Position numbers and translations under genes: made by a program. The notes below the pieces were generated by a model. The model was not told where the DNA came from, did no database searches, and worked only from the letters and a program-made list of their open reading frames with translations. From Musa acuminata AAA Group (Eukaryota; Streptophyta; Magnoliopsida; Zingiberales; Musaceae), in the NCBI RefSeq assembly GCF_036884655.1, contig NC_088335.1, positions 44,758,501 through 44,822,500 of the forward strand: a stretch of 64,000 nucleotides of DNA, given 5' to 3'. This document shows, piece by piece, positions 13,519 to 26,817 of this stretch (the stretch's first letter is position 1; each line of letters starts with the position of its first letter).

Positions 13519-16500
13519 TTTCTTTTTTTTTTGGAAATATGTATTATTAAAATGAAGGTAAAACAATTTTCTAGCATAGAATATCTTTTGTTTCATTAAA
13601 TTTTATCTGTTCTTCAAATTTTATATTTTCCTTATAGTATACAAAATCTTGAATTATGTTCTTAGCCAATTGCCTCATCTTGAGCCTGACATCAATATCA
13701 ATTTTGTGAACTATGACAACTACTCATCAGAAAACCAAACATAAACCAAAGACTAAAGTGGCATCTAGAGATTTTGGGGCTACTGACTTTAAGGTCAATG
13801 TTGTGTCTCATACATATTGGTGATATTGGTTTCTCTTCATATACTTCCAATTGTTCACCTAATATGGATCAAAAAGCTCAGCAAATTAGATGATGTCTCA
13901 TGGTTATTTTTGGTGGATTGTTTCCCTATTATATGTCTCTACATTGTGCCAGCAAGGCAGTTAAGTAACCTTTACCTTTTTTAATACCCAGACAAGTTCT
14001 TAACCTTGGCTATTTGAGGAGGAAATTGGCCTTCAATTCTATCTCAATTTACAAAAGCAATTTTCTTGATTACTGCAACTGCCACCATTCTTATTTTTAT
14101 GACATCATGTCAAGTCTAGTGACCTTTGATTTTCTATGAATATTATCTCATTAGCCTCGTAGATTATTGCATATGATAGAATTTGCTTTTTGCTATTTCA
14201 ACATTTCATTGCTACAAGCTTTCCTTGGTTGTTAGGTGGTACTTGATTCTTTGGGGATGATTTTCAATATGTCAATTGAGTCAGTGTGATCGACCTAAAT
14301 GAATCCAATCTTTTTACTTTTCAGATGCTATTTGTCAGATGTCTTTCTCCTCGATCATGTGCCATATCATTTGCTATCCTCTCACATGTGATGCCACTTT
14401 GAATCCATATCATTTTCTATGTTGAAACATGCATTCTGTAGTATTCTTATGAAAATTTTTGAAGTTATGCAAGCCACAATACCACATCCTTTTTCATCAG
14501 AAATTCTGCTAATATTGCTTCTGTTAATGCTTTGTTTTCTTCCAGAGGCTAACATAAAATCTTTTAGCACAAGCTGTTCCAATATGGATAGCCTGGAAAC
14601 ACATGATAATAGTTTATTTATATTTGCTTTTGATAATAATAATGTTCATTTTGCTATCATCTTATCATATTTACATGTTTCTCAGGAGTTTCCTCATGTG
14701 CGCTACCGAGCTGCCAAGTGCACTGATGAGTCTGACATGACAAAGATGCGTGATTTAGTACCCACAAAGCTTGCTACTGCCATCTGGAACTGTTTGTCCA
14801 AGTACAAATCTACAGTCCCTGAATTTCCCCAAAAGGAGACATGCGAGTTACTTATCGTGGATCGAACAATAGACCAGGTACAAGCAAGATGAAATTAGAT
14901 TACCTAGATGTTTGATTGCTTAAAAGACTTATGGTCTTGATATGAGATGTTTTGCTATTTTGCCTAATGGTGAAAGATTGCACCTGTTATACATGAATGG
15001 ACTTATGATGCCATATGCCACGATTTGCTTGAAATGGATGGAAACAAATACATATATGAGGTAAATAAATTGTAGGGAGTATATACTTTTGAATGATCTT
15101 GTTCTTCTTTGTTTAGAAATTTATCTTAATTACTCATGTATTATCTATTTATTAACAGGCACAAACAAAGGCAGGAACAGTAGAAAAGAAGGAAGTTGTC
15201 TTGGAAGATCATGATCCCGTATGGCTTGAGCTTCGTCATGCTCATATAGCTGATGTAAGTGGCAACATTTCTTTTAGCAGATATTGCTAATTTATGCTGC
15301 TTGCTAACAAATAAGAATACTAGGCAAGTGAAAGGTTACATGAGAAGATGTCCAACTTCACATCAAAGAACAAAGCTGCACAACTTCACCAAAGTTCAAG
15401 GTGATTGGGAAGACTTTATCCTGAGGTTTTCTTTTATATCTATTGTTATGTAAGATTATATTCACATCAATCACTTACTAGTACAGCATTTTGAATAAGT
15501 ATTGTACCATAGTGCAAGTGATTAGGAAAAAAACATGTTTATTGTGTTCTATGGCGAATTCCATGGGTCACATTAAGCATTGAGAATAAGTAGTTCTCAT
15601 GGTAAGAAATGAAGTGAGATTCCATATTAATGATATTTTTGCTAGTTGAAAATGGATCTTTAAGGAAGTTCTATTATGATATTCTCGGAGCCACAAATGA
15701 AGACATGGTAACCTTTAGTTTGGTTGTCCTTGAGATATTAAAGCTCTTTGGTTATGGCTGCACCTTAAATTTTTAGTTATCATACGGTGGTCTAGGAAGC
15801 TTAACTTTATGCATCTTTTGTTTTCCATTATACATTAATAACCATTTTGTTTGTTACACAGAGATGGTGGTGAGATTTCAACTAGGGATCTACAGAAAAT
15901 GGTTCAAGCTTTGCCACAATACAATGAGCAAATGGAAAAGCTTTCTATTCATGTCGAGGTAAATATACTGTGTTATTTTTGCTTACTAACATCTAAATTG
16001 AAATATTTATTACACCCATTTAGGTTTTATGGGACTTAATAATCCTTCCCTGTTGGCAATTCAGTTAATCATCATGGTCTTGAGTGTTTGATGGTTATAA
16101 AACAGTGGGATAAAAAATCTAGCTTTATCAATATAAAGATCTTTGGGATTAATGAGTAGTGTTACAAGATTTATTCACAAAGAGTGCCTACATGGGAAGA
16201 TTGAGCAGAAACATTTAAAGGATAAGGCCAGAATCAAATAAGATAGTTTTGAGTTTTGACAACTTTAAAGAAGACCTAGCATGCACCAATATAGAAAGGC
16301 TAACTAAGTGCGTGGCTAGGAACAATGAAAAAGTATGTAGTAGCTACAAAACCAAAGTGATTCTTATGCACAATGTAGCTAAATGGTGATAATATCACCT
16401 TTCAGCTGGACCCAAGTAATGACATTATGGTCTTCTTGTTATTCCATTTAGTTGTATAGATCTTGTAAAATAGTCCCACAATTGACATCTTAGGTTGAAC

Positions 16501-19500
16501 CTTACTGTTTCCATACAGAATATGCAGAAATTGATGAGTACTTTTGGCCAGTCTTTTTGGTAACATGATCTTATATAGGTGATGAATGATACTTAAAAAC
16601 GTAATTATCCTTGAATGCAAGATACAATTTAGAAGCTTCAACAACAAATGGATCACTATTCCATCGGTCTGGATTTTTCTTTTTTGTACTAAGTCGGAAT
16701 AGGTTTTTTTATAACTTTAAGATTCAGATAATCTCTTCATTAATTGATAGGGCTCTCTGTTATCTTCAGTAATAATCTAGTTGAACACCAATCTTCACAT
16801 ACAATAATGGAGCAGTTGCATATAATTGTGCCATAAAAAACTGCAAAATTAGTGGAGATAGAATAGAAGGTAGTAAGTAGATAAAACACCTTAAATCTCA
16901 ATAACTATCTATTTCTGTGACCTGAGCAATTATGCATGGAACTTTGCAATGTGAAAGGAAGTTAGTAAGGTGAGCATCAAATGTCGATGAAAAAAAACCA
17001 GGATACAACTGAAATATGCTAAAAATTAAGGGTTTAAAAATTGCTTACTTTTGTTTGCGAAAATTCAAAGCTATGATTTTTGTTTCCGTATCATTTATTT
17101 GCATGTGACTGAAGTTATAATTTTGCTTCTGCATTTTTCAATTTAGCAATAAAGGTTTAGTTGTTCTGGAGTGCTTTTTAGAAAGGATGTGGGGTTTCTG
17201 CACAAAATTGATTAACTTTCTCCTTTGCAGAAGAGATCGGTGTATTTGTGCATACCTATTTAAATAAACAATTAGATATCTCTTAAGACAAATGGGTTAG
17301 GATGCACAAAAAAGTAAGTCTGTTCTCTGTGTGTCTCTTCCTAGTCATGACCATAGTATTTGTTCTTTCTATTTTGTGCACAATTACTTTCCATTTGCAA
17401 AGAGAGAAATTACCATGAAGTAATTAATTCCCATTGAATGGGAAGTCACATGTCAAGTGTTATGCTGAAAGAATCTGACTGAGTGAAGCATGCATGTATG
17501 TGATGACCAATCTGTCTCTATCTAATTAGCTAAATTTGTCCAGATTGCGGGAAAAATTAATACGATGATTAGAGAAGCAGGTCTTCGAGAAATTGGACAG
17601 TTAGAACAAGATCTTGTCTTTGGAGATGCAGGGGCAAAGGAAGTAATTAGTTTCCTGAGGACAAAGCAGGTTGTGTGGAGGATTAGGATGACAAAACATA
17701 TCTGTTACTGATATGATCAAACAGTATAGTATAATTCAATGCTTTACTCACTTTTTGCAGGATACCAGTCCTGAAAATAAGCTAAGGTTATTGATGATTT
17801 ATGCAGCCACTTACCCGGAGAAGTTTGAAGGTGACAAGGGGATGAAGCTGATGCAGGTTAGTAATATTTCATGCTATTTTTGCTCAAAATATATTTATTA
17901 ATCGAAAGATATTTCACTCACCACTTATATCAGTTAGTATGCTGCGATTCCGACTAATTTGATTAAACATGACCCTAGGCCCATCATAATCTTTTATGTG
18001 ACTTTGTAATTTTTGTTTACTCAAAACATACTTCAGCCACGACTTTAATCAGTTGAAAGTGTGCTATGTTTCTTACTGATCATATTGTTTTATTAAACGT
18101 GACCACAGGCCTAAATACTTGCTAGTTATTGGTCCTGGGTATTATCATTTTCCTGAAATTGAATAAGTTCTTAACATGTTTTATATGTTCTTACCTAATT
18201 CTTTTTAGATCTGATTATATGTTCTTGCTGTAAGAATTGATGTATATGTTTTCTGGTTTATGTATGTATTGAACAATTTTTATATGAACATGATATATAG
18301 ATGTGTACCTTGAGTTTTGTACCGTCCACATTGTGTCAGTCTGTCAGACATCAAACTCTAAAACATCATTCTGTATACAAATATTTTAGTCTTAGAAAAA
18401 TATTCGACTCTGATGCTTGGTCAGAAGGTTTCAAGAACTAAATTATCTTTTATTAATTGTGCTAATCCGTCAGTTGGTAACTTGACACGTATTAGTATGG
18501 AAGCTTAATTATCTCTTTCAGGAAATTTGCTACTGAGAGTTGACACATTGAAATATGTTACAATCTTTAAAGTTTTCTTGAAACCATATTTATATTTCTT
18601 ATCCTAGTTTTCAAAAATGTTGCAAATGGATAGGCATCATTTTCTGATAAATAGTGGTAATATATATTATTCATACATTTCCTTGAGTAGGGTTGAACTA
18701 AATCCATCCATGCGTAGCTGTAATTCATTTGCCATAGAGACACATGCTATATGCCTATCCTTGCAAATGACAACATGGTTATAGTCAACATAATATGAAT
18801 AGTTGCAAAGTCACATTGAAGTATGAGCCTTAGCACTAAAATAAGATTTCTTCTTTGCAACTTGGGTCACTATGCCTCGAGTCATGGAAACAGCCTCTAG
18901 CTTGCTACGATAAGGGTCTGTATGTTGACCCCTCCATAGATCCCTCCTGGTGGGAGCCTCATCCATTGGGCTTCCATCTCTATGTTTATCCTTTTAAACT
19001 CAGAATACAACTATGATCAACATGAAGAACAGTAACCTCTCATGATGTAGAACAACCCTAAAGGGGATGCTTAATGTAAGGAAAGAGATGGTTGGGTGGG
19101 CAATAAATAGGAAAAAGTGCTAGAGAGAGAGAGAGAGAGAGGCAAGAAACATCCAATTTGCAGAAATATTAATGTAAGCAATAAAGAACAAAGCTAGAGT
19201 TCAATCACATACCAAGATCATCAAGGAGGAGTGCTTTAACACCCTTCTAGTTGACTTTGGATGTTGAGAGATTGGTTTATGGATCTCTGTTGCAAAATTA
19301 CTGAGGATAGGAGAGGAGATGAATGTAGGAGATAATCTTAGACTCGCTCCAAGTCCTTTGACTCACATTGGGTGGGGGGATTGTGGCCTTGCACTGCTCA
19401 CACAACTTATGGGAACTAAGCTATTATTTATTCAAAGACTGCTGATCCTATTACAATGCTTCGCCTCTTTATATAGTCCACAAATACTAGAGGAAAATGA

Positions 19501-22500
19501 AGTAACAAATAAGGAAAAAAATAAAAATCACATTGAAATGATTGAGTACATTGTATTTGGTCATGTTTTGAGAAGATAGGATTCCGAAATATTCTTGTAA
19601 AATAATCTTCCTTCTTTGTGCATGATGTTCTTCCTTTCTTGTAAGATAATGATTCTGTAGAATTATCTTCCTTCTTTGTGCATAATGTTCTTTCTTTCTT
19701 GCAAGATGATGATTCTTACAATATTCTCTTATTTATTTTTTTGTTCTACTTTATTGTCAATCTAGAAAATAAGATACTAATTGTGTAGGATGTTGTCACA
19801 TGATAACCCTCAAATGTCAATTGAACCCGAACAAGAGTTCACCGTCTATCCAAAGTGATTTGATTCGACCCTTTTTCTTTCCATGACTTTGAAATATAGC
19901 TTGATTTCCATCGTCTCAGGGTACACAAGTATCAAAGAAAATGCAGCATTTGCAGCTTGGATGGTTTTGATGCAATCTCACTTGTGCATCTAGGCTAGAT
20001 CCACAAGGATCAAAATTAGATCATAGCATGGTTTCGAGTATTTTGGTTGGATCCAAATGGATCGACAAAATTTTTGGTTGTAATTATTTATAAAAGCATG
20101 TATAGCATTCATCTATAAACTTCAGAAACCAACATATAATTTCCATGAAATCATGACCTTGAGGAGAAAGAATCATAAGAATATAACATCATTCAAAAGA
20201 AATTAAATGAGTAATTTTAAATCTGGTGTTTGTTTTTATCTTTTTGGTTGACCAATGATATAATTTTCTTGAAGTGAACCTTCAACTCCTTGAGATTAGC
20301 CCTGGATCTGAGACAAATGAAGTTTGGATAGTGAAATTGAGAATATTTGGTGAAGAAGTGGGGAAAGATTGAGTTGAAATTGAAGGGTGAGGAAAGAGCC
20401 GAACAGATTCTTTTTTAGATATGTTACTTCCAGTTTTGAACTTTTGTCCCGTCCAGTTTTGAACTTTTGTCCCATCTGCATATCTGTCCCTTGTTGGATC
20501 ACTAATAACTGAACTGTATCTCAAGGACCACTAGTAACTGAAGTGCTTAAATTCCTTTTTAGCTTTTAGGATCTCAAGAAAGCTTGTGACTATATGACAT
20601 ATGCATGATACTGCTTTATAGCACACCAAGTACATTCACAAATCTCAACATTATCAAAACATGATGCCATATTTTCATTTTTGAGTTGAATATGGGTTGT
20701 GTAGGCAAACATGTTGAACATATGTTGCTCTAATTAGCACTTCAATTGTTGATGGGTACTAACTACGTGTTAATCACTCCAGTTAGTAAGTTGATCACTC
20801 TACTAAGCATGATAATCATGAAAACTTTAGTGGATGTTGCTGAATGTTACAGTGAGCATATTCATCATGATTATTCTTAATTTCGTGGTTTCCATAGTGG
20901 AAGAGGTTGGCATCGTTACTTTATGCCTTATGAGGGCAAACAATGGCCTGCTGGAGGAATGTAATGGTCATGTGAGTAACTTGGTTTCCTTACCATAGCC
21001 CTATCAAGCAAATGGCCTTGGTTACATTTAACAAATATATAACAGGCATCTGTGGCAGAGACATATAAGTTAGATTTCTAAGAATTTTAGGGATGCATAG
21101 GATATTTGCAATTTTGAATTGTATATAGGATAGAGCAGTTCTCAGGGGTGCGGCAGATGTTTCCTCATATGAGAACTCATTATAATGAAGTGGTCTTGGA
21201 GACATGCCTAATTTCATCATTTTATGTGCAGCAAATAATCATCCTCAACACAATATTGAACATTTTCCCTTGGTGGACTTCCTAATTTAGAATGGTTACA
21301 ACAATGTGTACTATAAAATTATTTACTTGATCCTCAAATATATTAACAAAGGAACAGTTTCATTATATTTTATTTGAAATTTATACATTTAGGTTGGCTT
21401 CTGAGTTTTCTTGAATACTGTAAATGAAACTTCTTGATATATATCCTGGAAGATCCATAGATTTGGATAAGTAGCATCATACTCGTGGGACACCTAGCCA
21501 TCTTATTTTACATGTATCTCTTTTTCTTTTGACTTGGCTACCAACCTTTTTCCCTATTCTTTAGTATGTGACATGTTTGGTGATTATTTGTTGGTTTTGT
21601 TGACTATTCTGTTTGTGCAATATATTATAAGAACTTAAGCTAAAATAGTTGTGAAGGTTGATGAGCTTCCAAGGTAAAAATTTTTCGCTCTTCTTGTCTT
21701 CTTATTTCAGCTGGCAAAATTATCAACTGACGATATGAAAGCTGTAAATAACTTGATGTACTTGGGACAAATAGATTCCAAAAAGGCATCAGGAGCAGGT
21801 TTCTCTCTTAAATTCGATGTTCAGAAGGTAAAGTTCTTGGAGACTAGAAAAAACATGCTACAATTTTTTTTCTGGGTTATTTCTTACAGGAAAACAAGTA
21901 AGATTGCTCCAAAGTGTTATTAGTAGTATGTAGTTTCTTTTTTAATTTGTAACTGATTGCTTAAATCTGTACTTTACATCAATCAGAAGAAACAAGCAGC
22001 AAGAAAGGAAAAGAATGATGAAGAGGAAACATGGGCACTGTCACGATTTTATCCCGTGATAGAGGTACACTTAGAATCTATAGAGGAAACCAATTTATTC
22101 TATTCTGATGTCATATATGGTCAGCATTCATTTGAATTTATTAGATGATTAGCTGTATGCTGTTGTAGTGACAATATCAGCTAGAGAGTTAAAATGTTGA
22201 GGTGAAAAGTCCAAGAGTGTGATGATATATAACATAGGAAAATTAAAGAAAGTAGAATGAGGTGCCTTTTATTTTTATTTTTATTTTTATTTTTGTACAA
22301 TACTTAACCCTTTTGTGGATGCTTCATTTATGACAAGCTAGTGGACAACTATCTAATCTCAGAGAAAAAATGTTAATTTGCTAACTCTCCATCGAAGGAA
22401 TTGTTCGTCTATACTTACAAGGAACTAAGCTTCATTTCTTCTATAACTTCTTTCAACTTGGAAAGTGGAAAGTGGAAACCACAATCTTTTTTGTATTACC

Positions 22501-25469
22501 ATTCAAACTTCCATTTGGCATGGTAGTGTTCAGCATAACACACAACATAGTTTCCCATATCCTTTGGAATATGACATGATCGATTGAAACATAGCTACGG
22601 ATGATATAGTTGGAAACAAGGTTCGCAATACCGTACCGTACCGGTATTTCGACTTGGGCTCGGTACCGGTACGGTACGGTATACCGAGCGGTACACCCGG
22701 GTGTACCTAGCGGCACACCTGGGTGTACCTAGCGGCACACCTGGGTGTACCGAATACTGTAGCACTGTTACAGTGCTACAGTAACCTGCTACAGTGCTAC
22801 AGTACCTCGGAACAGTAACAGTCAGTCCGCGTACCGAAAACCTGTCGGACCCGTACGTACCGCCCGTACCGGGCGGTACGGCAGACCCTGGTTGGAAACA
22901 AGATCGATTGAACCGGACTAAAAGGCTTGGGACTAGTCATGTAAATAATTTTAAAATTTAAAATATAGAATATGACAGAAACACCAAAACATTAAAAAAA
23001 TTAATAATGAAAAATTAAAGTTGCTATATGATGAAAAATACTTCTACTTTCATTATTTATATAAAATAACTTTTAATAAAATGAAAATGACCTGTACAAA
23101 ATATAATAAAAATTATTGAAATCAATTCATTAAAAGTAAAATAACAGCTATTTCTTAAAAGTTAAATATCAATTATGATGGACAAAAATATTACTGTAGC
23201 AACAAGTACTATATTGGATAACATACGTGATACCAGAAGATCCACCACCTAGAAATTTGAATAAAAGTAATGGACTACACTATATACTTGATATATCTGT
23301 AATCATTATTAAGGTTAGGGATTAGCTGATACAAAGACAAACAAAGAATAAAAAAAAATGATGAAAGTATTCATGGCATTTTAATTATTCATGAATCCCA
23401 GGTGATTATTTTGTTTTTTTTTTTATGACACATCTCTAATTATATAAGATGTTCAGGGCTACTCTTTAACCTCTTTTTTTTCTCTAAATATGTATCCTTT
23501 ATTTTATGAGACATGGACTATAAGTATTATGACAATTGTGACAAATGGCAACTGTGATGGTTGCAACAAATAGCAAACATTATAGTGGTAGCATCTACTT
23601 CATTTTATAATCTCAATCATAGGTTTCTTTTTCTTTTTTTCTTTTTCCTCTTTTATTATCTCATATTTTCTCTTCTCCTTCCCCTCCTTCCACTTCTCCC
23701 TTCTTTCCTTCTTTTGAGATTGTTGAATCAACTAACATGTGTGAAAACTGGCCAATTCCAATTAAATTTGATCAATTCTAGTCAACTTCAACCTTTATAT
23801 GCCCAAAATATCTCCCAAAATTAAATTGGTCTTGGAAATCTTATTACGGATTGAGCATGTCATGTTGCAATCAGACAATACTGCAAGCTAAGACAATCCA
23901 CCTTACAAGTATAGCAACAACTACTGCCCTGATAAAAAACTAGTAAAATGGACCGACAAATTGGCCTAAAACAAATCAATTTTTTTTAAAGTTGTACACT
24001 GGAGCATTTCCTATTGTACTGTAAGAATTTCCTTTTCCTTTTTCTTTCAGGAACTAATTGAGAAACTAAGCAAAGGTGAACTATCTAAGGATGAGTATCC
24101 ATACATAAATGATCCAAGTGCTACTGCTCCTGCTGCATCAAATAATGCATTAGCCCGGGCATCTACAGCTCAGCCTGCCCACTCCATGAGATCCAGAAGG
24201 ACTGCCACATGGGCTAAGACTCGGAACTCTGATGATGGGTATTCAAGGTATGGATGGAAATGTTTTAGCCTCCAAAATGGTATCTTTGTTTACAAGGAAC
24301 AAAACAAGTTTATGATTTGAAATATTCCTGAAGTGATTTTATGCTTTATTCTTAAATTTACTTTTTCTTCTTTTAGTTTCTGATCATTCAGCTTCTGCAG
24401 TGATTCTATACTGCGAAATGCATCTAGTGATTTCAAAAAAATGGGGCAACGAATTTTTATATTCATTATTGGTGGAGCAACACGATCTGAGGTAAAATTC
24501 CAACTTCATATGCATTCTTTGTCATAACTGTCTAAACTTTTTGTCTGCTTTGATCAGTTACGTGTGGCTCACAAGCTTACATTAAAACTGAAAAGGGAAG
24601 TTATCCTTGGATCCTCTAGTGTGGATGATCCTCCCATGTTTATTACGGTGAGCTTTTGGTGCTTATGTCTTGTTTATATAGTAAGCTTCAAAAGACATTT
24701 TAGCTGTAATTGTTGTTCAAGAAAACACAGTATTTCACTTTTTCGTACGACAGGTAATATCCTTCCCTTTTCTATCTTAACCATACTCCTATATCTTTTC
24801 GCCTAGTGGTCAGCTTTCAGATTTTGTCAAAATATACCTATAGTTGGTTTCTGCAATTTAATAGTTGAGAGTTCCTCGTTGACTAGGAATTAATCAGCAA
24901 TTTTTTTGTCTTTATCGGTAAGGAGTTTTTAGAAAATTAAGGTGTGATTAAATCTACAAAATAGGATTCATATGCTATGATGATCTCTAATATTCCATGT
25001 ACCAGCACAGGTCTGGTAATCAGAACTGTGAATTGCTATATACTATGATGATCTCTAAAATTCAAAGATTGGTAAGCCAGGTAAATAAGCAGCAAGCAAA
25101 ACACGTACAACAATCTTGGATAGGGTGGATGATCCTGATAACACTTCAAATTCTATGAATGCATAGAGCACACACTTAATAATGTTGCTTCTGCTTATGT
25201 ACTTAAGCCTACCAAGTACATTAGTCATGTTATGTAGTTTAAGTTGGATTTCAGAGGATGTATGAGAGTAATCACGGGCTCTTTTAACCTATACATATTT
25301 TTCTATGTTTGTGAACTGATTTTGCTATAATAGGCATGCATATTTATCGTGGACTATATCTGAATTCACTGTGAAGCACAAGTCTAATATTTTTCATCTA
25401 CGGCATCAAATGCAGAAACTGAAGATGCTTACCAGACAACAACCTTCACTGGAGAAGCTTCATATCTAG
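3712..25469 (+). CDS. KEU: Sec1/Munc18 family protein, KEULE/SEC1 type
   Basis: Twenty-one exons give 663 aa with all phases closing: 3712-3781, 6302-6360, 7442-7523, 9332-9410, 11693-11743, 11850-11946, 12086-12118, 12308-12433, 14686-14877, 14977-15060, 15159-15254, 15324-15400, 15862-15958, 17544-17669, 17761-17856, 21711-21827, 21987-22064, 24051-24247, 24401-24491, 24558-24647, 25416-25469. Every junction is GT-AG. Plant KEULE is about 666 aa, so this is full length. Family blocks appear in order: [148 protein letters not shown] and [22 protein letters not shown] binds the syntaxin KNOLLE and promotes SNARE-driven vesicle fusion at the cell plate and plasma membrane; paralogues SEC1A/B overlap, and which one this is cannot be told here. 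Introns reach about 4 kb and hold several transposons. Confidence 0.95.
7679..8885. mobile_element. Long foldback transposable element in SEC1 intron 3
   Basis: The left arm (about 7679-8220) and right arm (about 8400-8885) are inverted copies of each other. The outer 17 bases, GGGCTAAATACAGATTA, match their partner exactly, and the match can extend outward to TAGATGGG/CCCATCTA. Both arms carry the same GC-rich interior blocks (for example GGAGCTCCTACCACTCT against its complement). The loop (8221-8399) holds short GACGCAGATGCAGAGCG-type repeats. The reading frames inside are alanine-rich, run on both strands and encode no transposase I recognise. It may have used a TA target site, but the palindromic ends leave that ambiguous. 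It is non-autonomous and lies wholly inside an intron. Confidence 0.8.
9411..10392. other. SEC1 intron 4 with a decayed repeat
   Basis: Intronic. A stretch near 9825-10010 has GGTATGGTACCAG / TGGTACACC / TGGTATCATCC motifs like the sub-terminal repeats of the hAT-type elements elsewhere in the window. It is probably an eroded relative. I could not fix its ends. Confidence 0.35.
10393..11205. mobile_element. Non-autonomous hAT element, 813 bp
   Basis: It is flanked by the perfect 8-bp duplication GTTTGAAC (10385-10392 and 11206-11213). Its ends are CAGGGATT... and ...AAGCCTTG, the CAGGG/CAAGG termini usual for hAT elements. Sub-terminal parts are rich in CGGTA/TACCG motifs and the middle is partly GC-rich, partly ATATGT repeats. 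There is no transposase. It lies in SEC1 intron 4. Confidence 0.8.
13470..13515. repeat. (TA)n microsatellite
   Basis: About 46 bases of uninterrupted TA in SEC1 intron 8. Confidence 0.95.
18864..18995 (+). mobile_element. SINE remnant, Au-like 3' part
   Basis: The order GAGTCATGGAAACAGCCTCT, then TAAGGGTCTGTATGTTGACCC, then TGGGAGCCTCATCCATTGGGCT follows the 3' body of the plant Au SINE (GGAAACAGCCTCT ... GTAAGGCTGCGTACA ... GGGAGCCT..GCACTGGG). The tRNA-derived head with its A and B boxes is not clear, so the copy is truncated or eroded. It lies in SEC1 intron 15. The family call rests on memory of the consensus. Confidence 0.6.
22268..22295. repeat. (TTTTA)n microsatellite
   Basis: Five or so units of TTTTA in SEC1 intron 17. 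Confidence 0.85.
22617..22890. mobile_element. Short hAT-type MITE, 274 bp
   Basis: It is bounded by the perfect 8-bp duplication GTTGGAAA (22609-22616 and 22891-22898). Ends are CAAGGTTCGC... and ...GCAGACCCTG. It is dense in TACCGTACCG and CGGTAC palindromes, has tandem CACACCTGGGTGTACC units and repeated TACAGTGCTACAGTA blocks, and is far more GC-rich than its surroundings. It can fold on itself. It sits in SEC1 intron 17 and has no coding capacity. Confidence 0.8.
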
Positions 25470-25490
25470 ATTTTGCAACTACTGCAGCTT

Positions 25491-25635
25491 CTTGGTTCCA
25501 AATGCAGATGGTCTTTTTTCACATTGTGATCGTAACTCCAGCTTCCATGTCTTCTCGTCTTGTCAAAAGCACACTCTCTTGGTTCCAAATGCAGATGGTC
25601 TTTTTTCACATTGTGATTCGTAACTCCAGCTTCTT
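25491..25635 (+). repeat. Tandem duplication in the SEC1 3' UTR
   Basis: A segment of about 57 bases beginning CTTGGTTCCAAATGCAGATG occurs at 25491-25547 and again at 25578-25635 with one base inserted, a period of 87 bases. Both copies lie just after the SEC1 stop codon, in the presumed 3' UTR. Confidence 0.85.
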
Positions 25636-25730
25636 GGTTCCATGTTTCTGTCGATGTTAGACAGGATGAATATTTCTCTTACCTGCTGCTCAATACAATT
25701 TTTGTAATACATTTGACACCACAACAACTG

Positions 25731-25736
25731 AATAAA
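25731..25736 (+). terminator. Putative SEC1 polyadenylation signal
   Basis: AATAAA occurs 262 bases after the SEC1 stop codon in T-rich sequence. Assigned by motif and position only. Confidence 0.45.
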
Positions 25737-25875
25737 AATAAGTACCTTTTTGTCTGAATTTTTAGATGTTCCGTGAGTATTAGTTGTTCTAATGTGGCTC
25801 CATCACAATGTAGTATAGTCTCAATTTGTTCAATATATTCTTGTTTTGATCACGAATGAGGGTATGTATAGTCAT

Positions 25876-26600
25876 TGTAACATCCCGATTAGTCACACAT
25901 TAGAAGTGGATAAGACTAAGATTGATTTATATGGATCTGATGAGTGAACTACTATTAACTTTAACTTCATTATTTTGATCAGTGGTTTGGGTGAAATGAA
26001 GTTGATAGATCAGTTAACCCACCAGACTCGAGTCATGATATTTTATATCAAAACCCCATCTTGAGTGACATGAGGAGTCCCGGAAATGACATATCTTTCA
26101 GAATTACTATTTTAGCCTAAATTAATGTTGCCTTACATTGCCACTTAGATTGAACAGTTGATCAATATTCTCATCCTTTGCAAGAATTTCTCTCTCATGT
26201 TAGAAGTAAAACAAAAATTCCAACGAACACACGTTTGTTCTTCGTTTTTGTTTTGGTTGGCCCCAACAACTAAGCATCTGTGCCATATTGGACTGGAGAC
26301 ACTCTAACATAGCCAACTTCTAGCCATTGTCAAGAACATGAGGTACTTTGACTTGATTTTGAGAAAGCCCATTGGTTCTATTCGACACGTAAACTTATGA
26401 TCACTGTACCACTAAAAATAAGTGCTTGTTGGTAAAGGGATTAGGTATTCCTCTCGAAGAGACACTCTAGCAATGCAGGAGCAGAATTAGTTCTCTTGAG
26501 GGGGTGCACCGTGTCGTTCTATTATCTGATGCAATCTTATGATGAAACATCGGTATTTTATAGAAGATACTAAAATTAAGAAGAGCCAAATTTATTTATA
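25876..26600. other. Possible LTR retroelement remnant
   Basis: The stretch begins TGTAACATCCCGATTAG and is non-coding, with the look of a plant LTR start. I found no matching end, second LTR, target duplication or internal domain, so the call is tentative. The rest of 25740-26817 shows no gene. Confidence 0.25.
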
Positions 26601-26817
26601 TAAGATAGGAGTTTCTCAAAATTTAGAGGAATTCAACAACCTACTTTCACCTTCGTAAAGACTACTACTCAACAACAAGCCTTTTGGTGATAGTAGCCTC
26701 TAATAAGGGATAACACTAACATTAAACTTCCAATGCTTCTAACCATCTGGTTTTTTTCACTTTGTATACAGCAAACTTTGTTTTCCTCTTGAATTACTAA
26801 ATATGGATACCTAAAAC

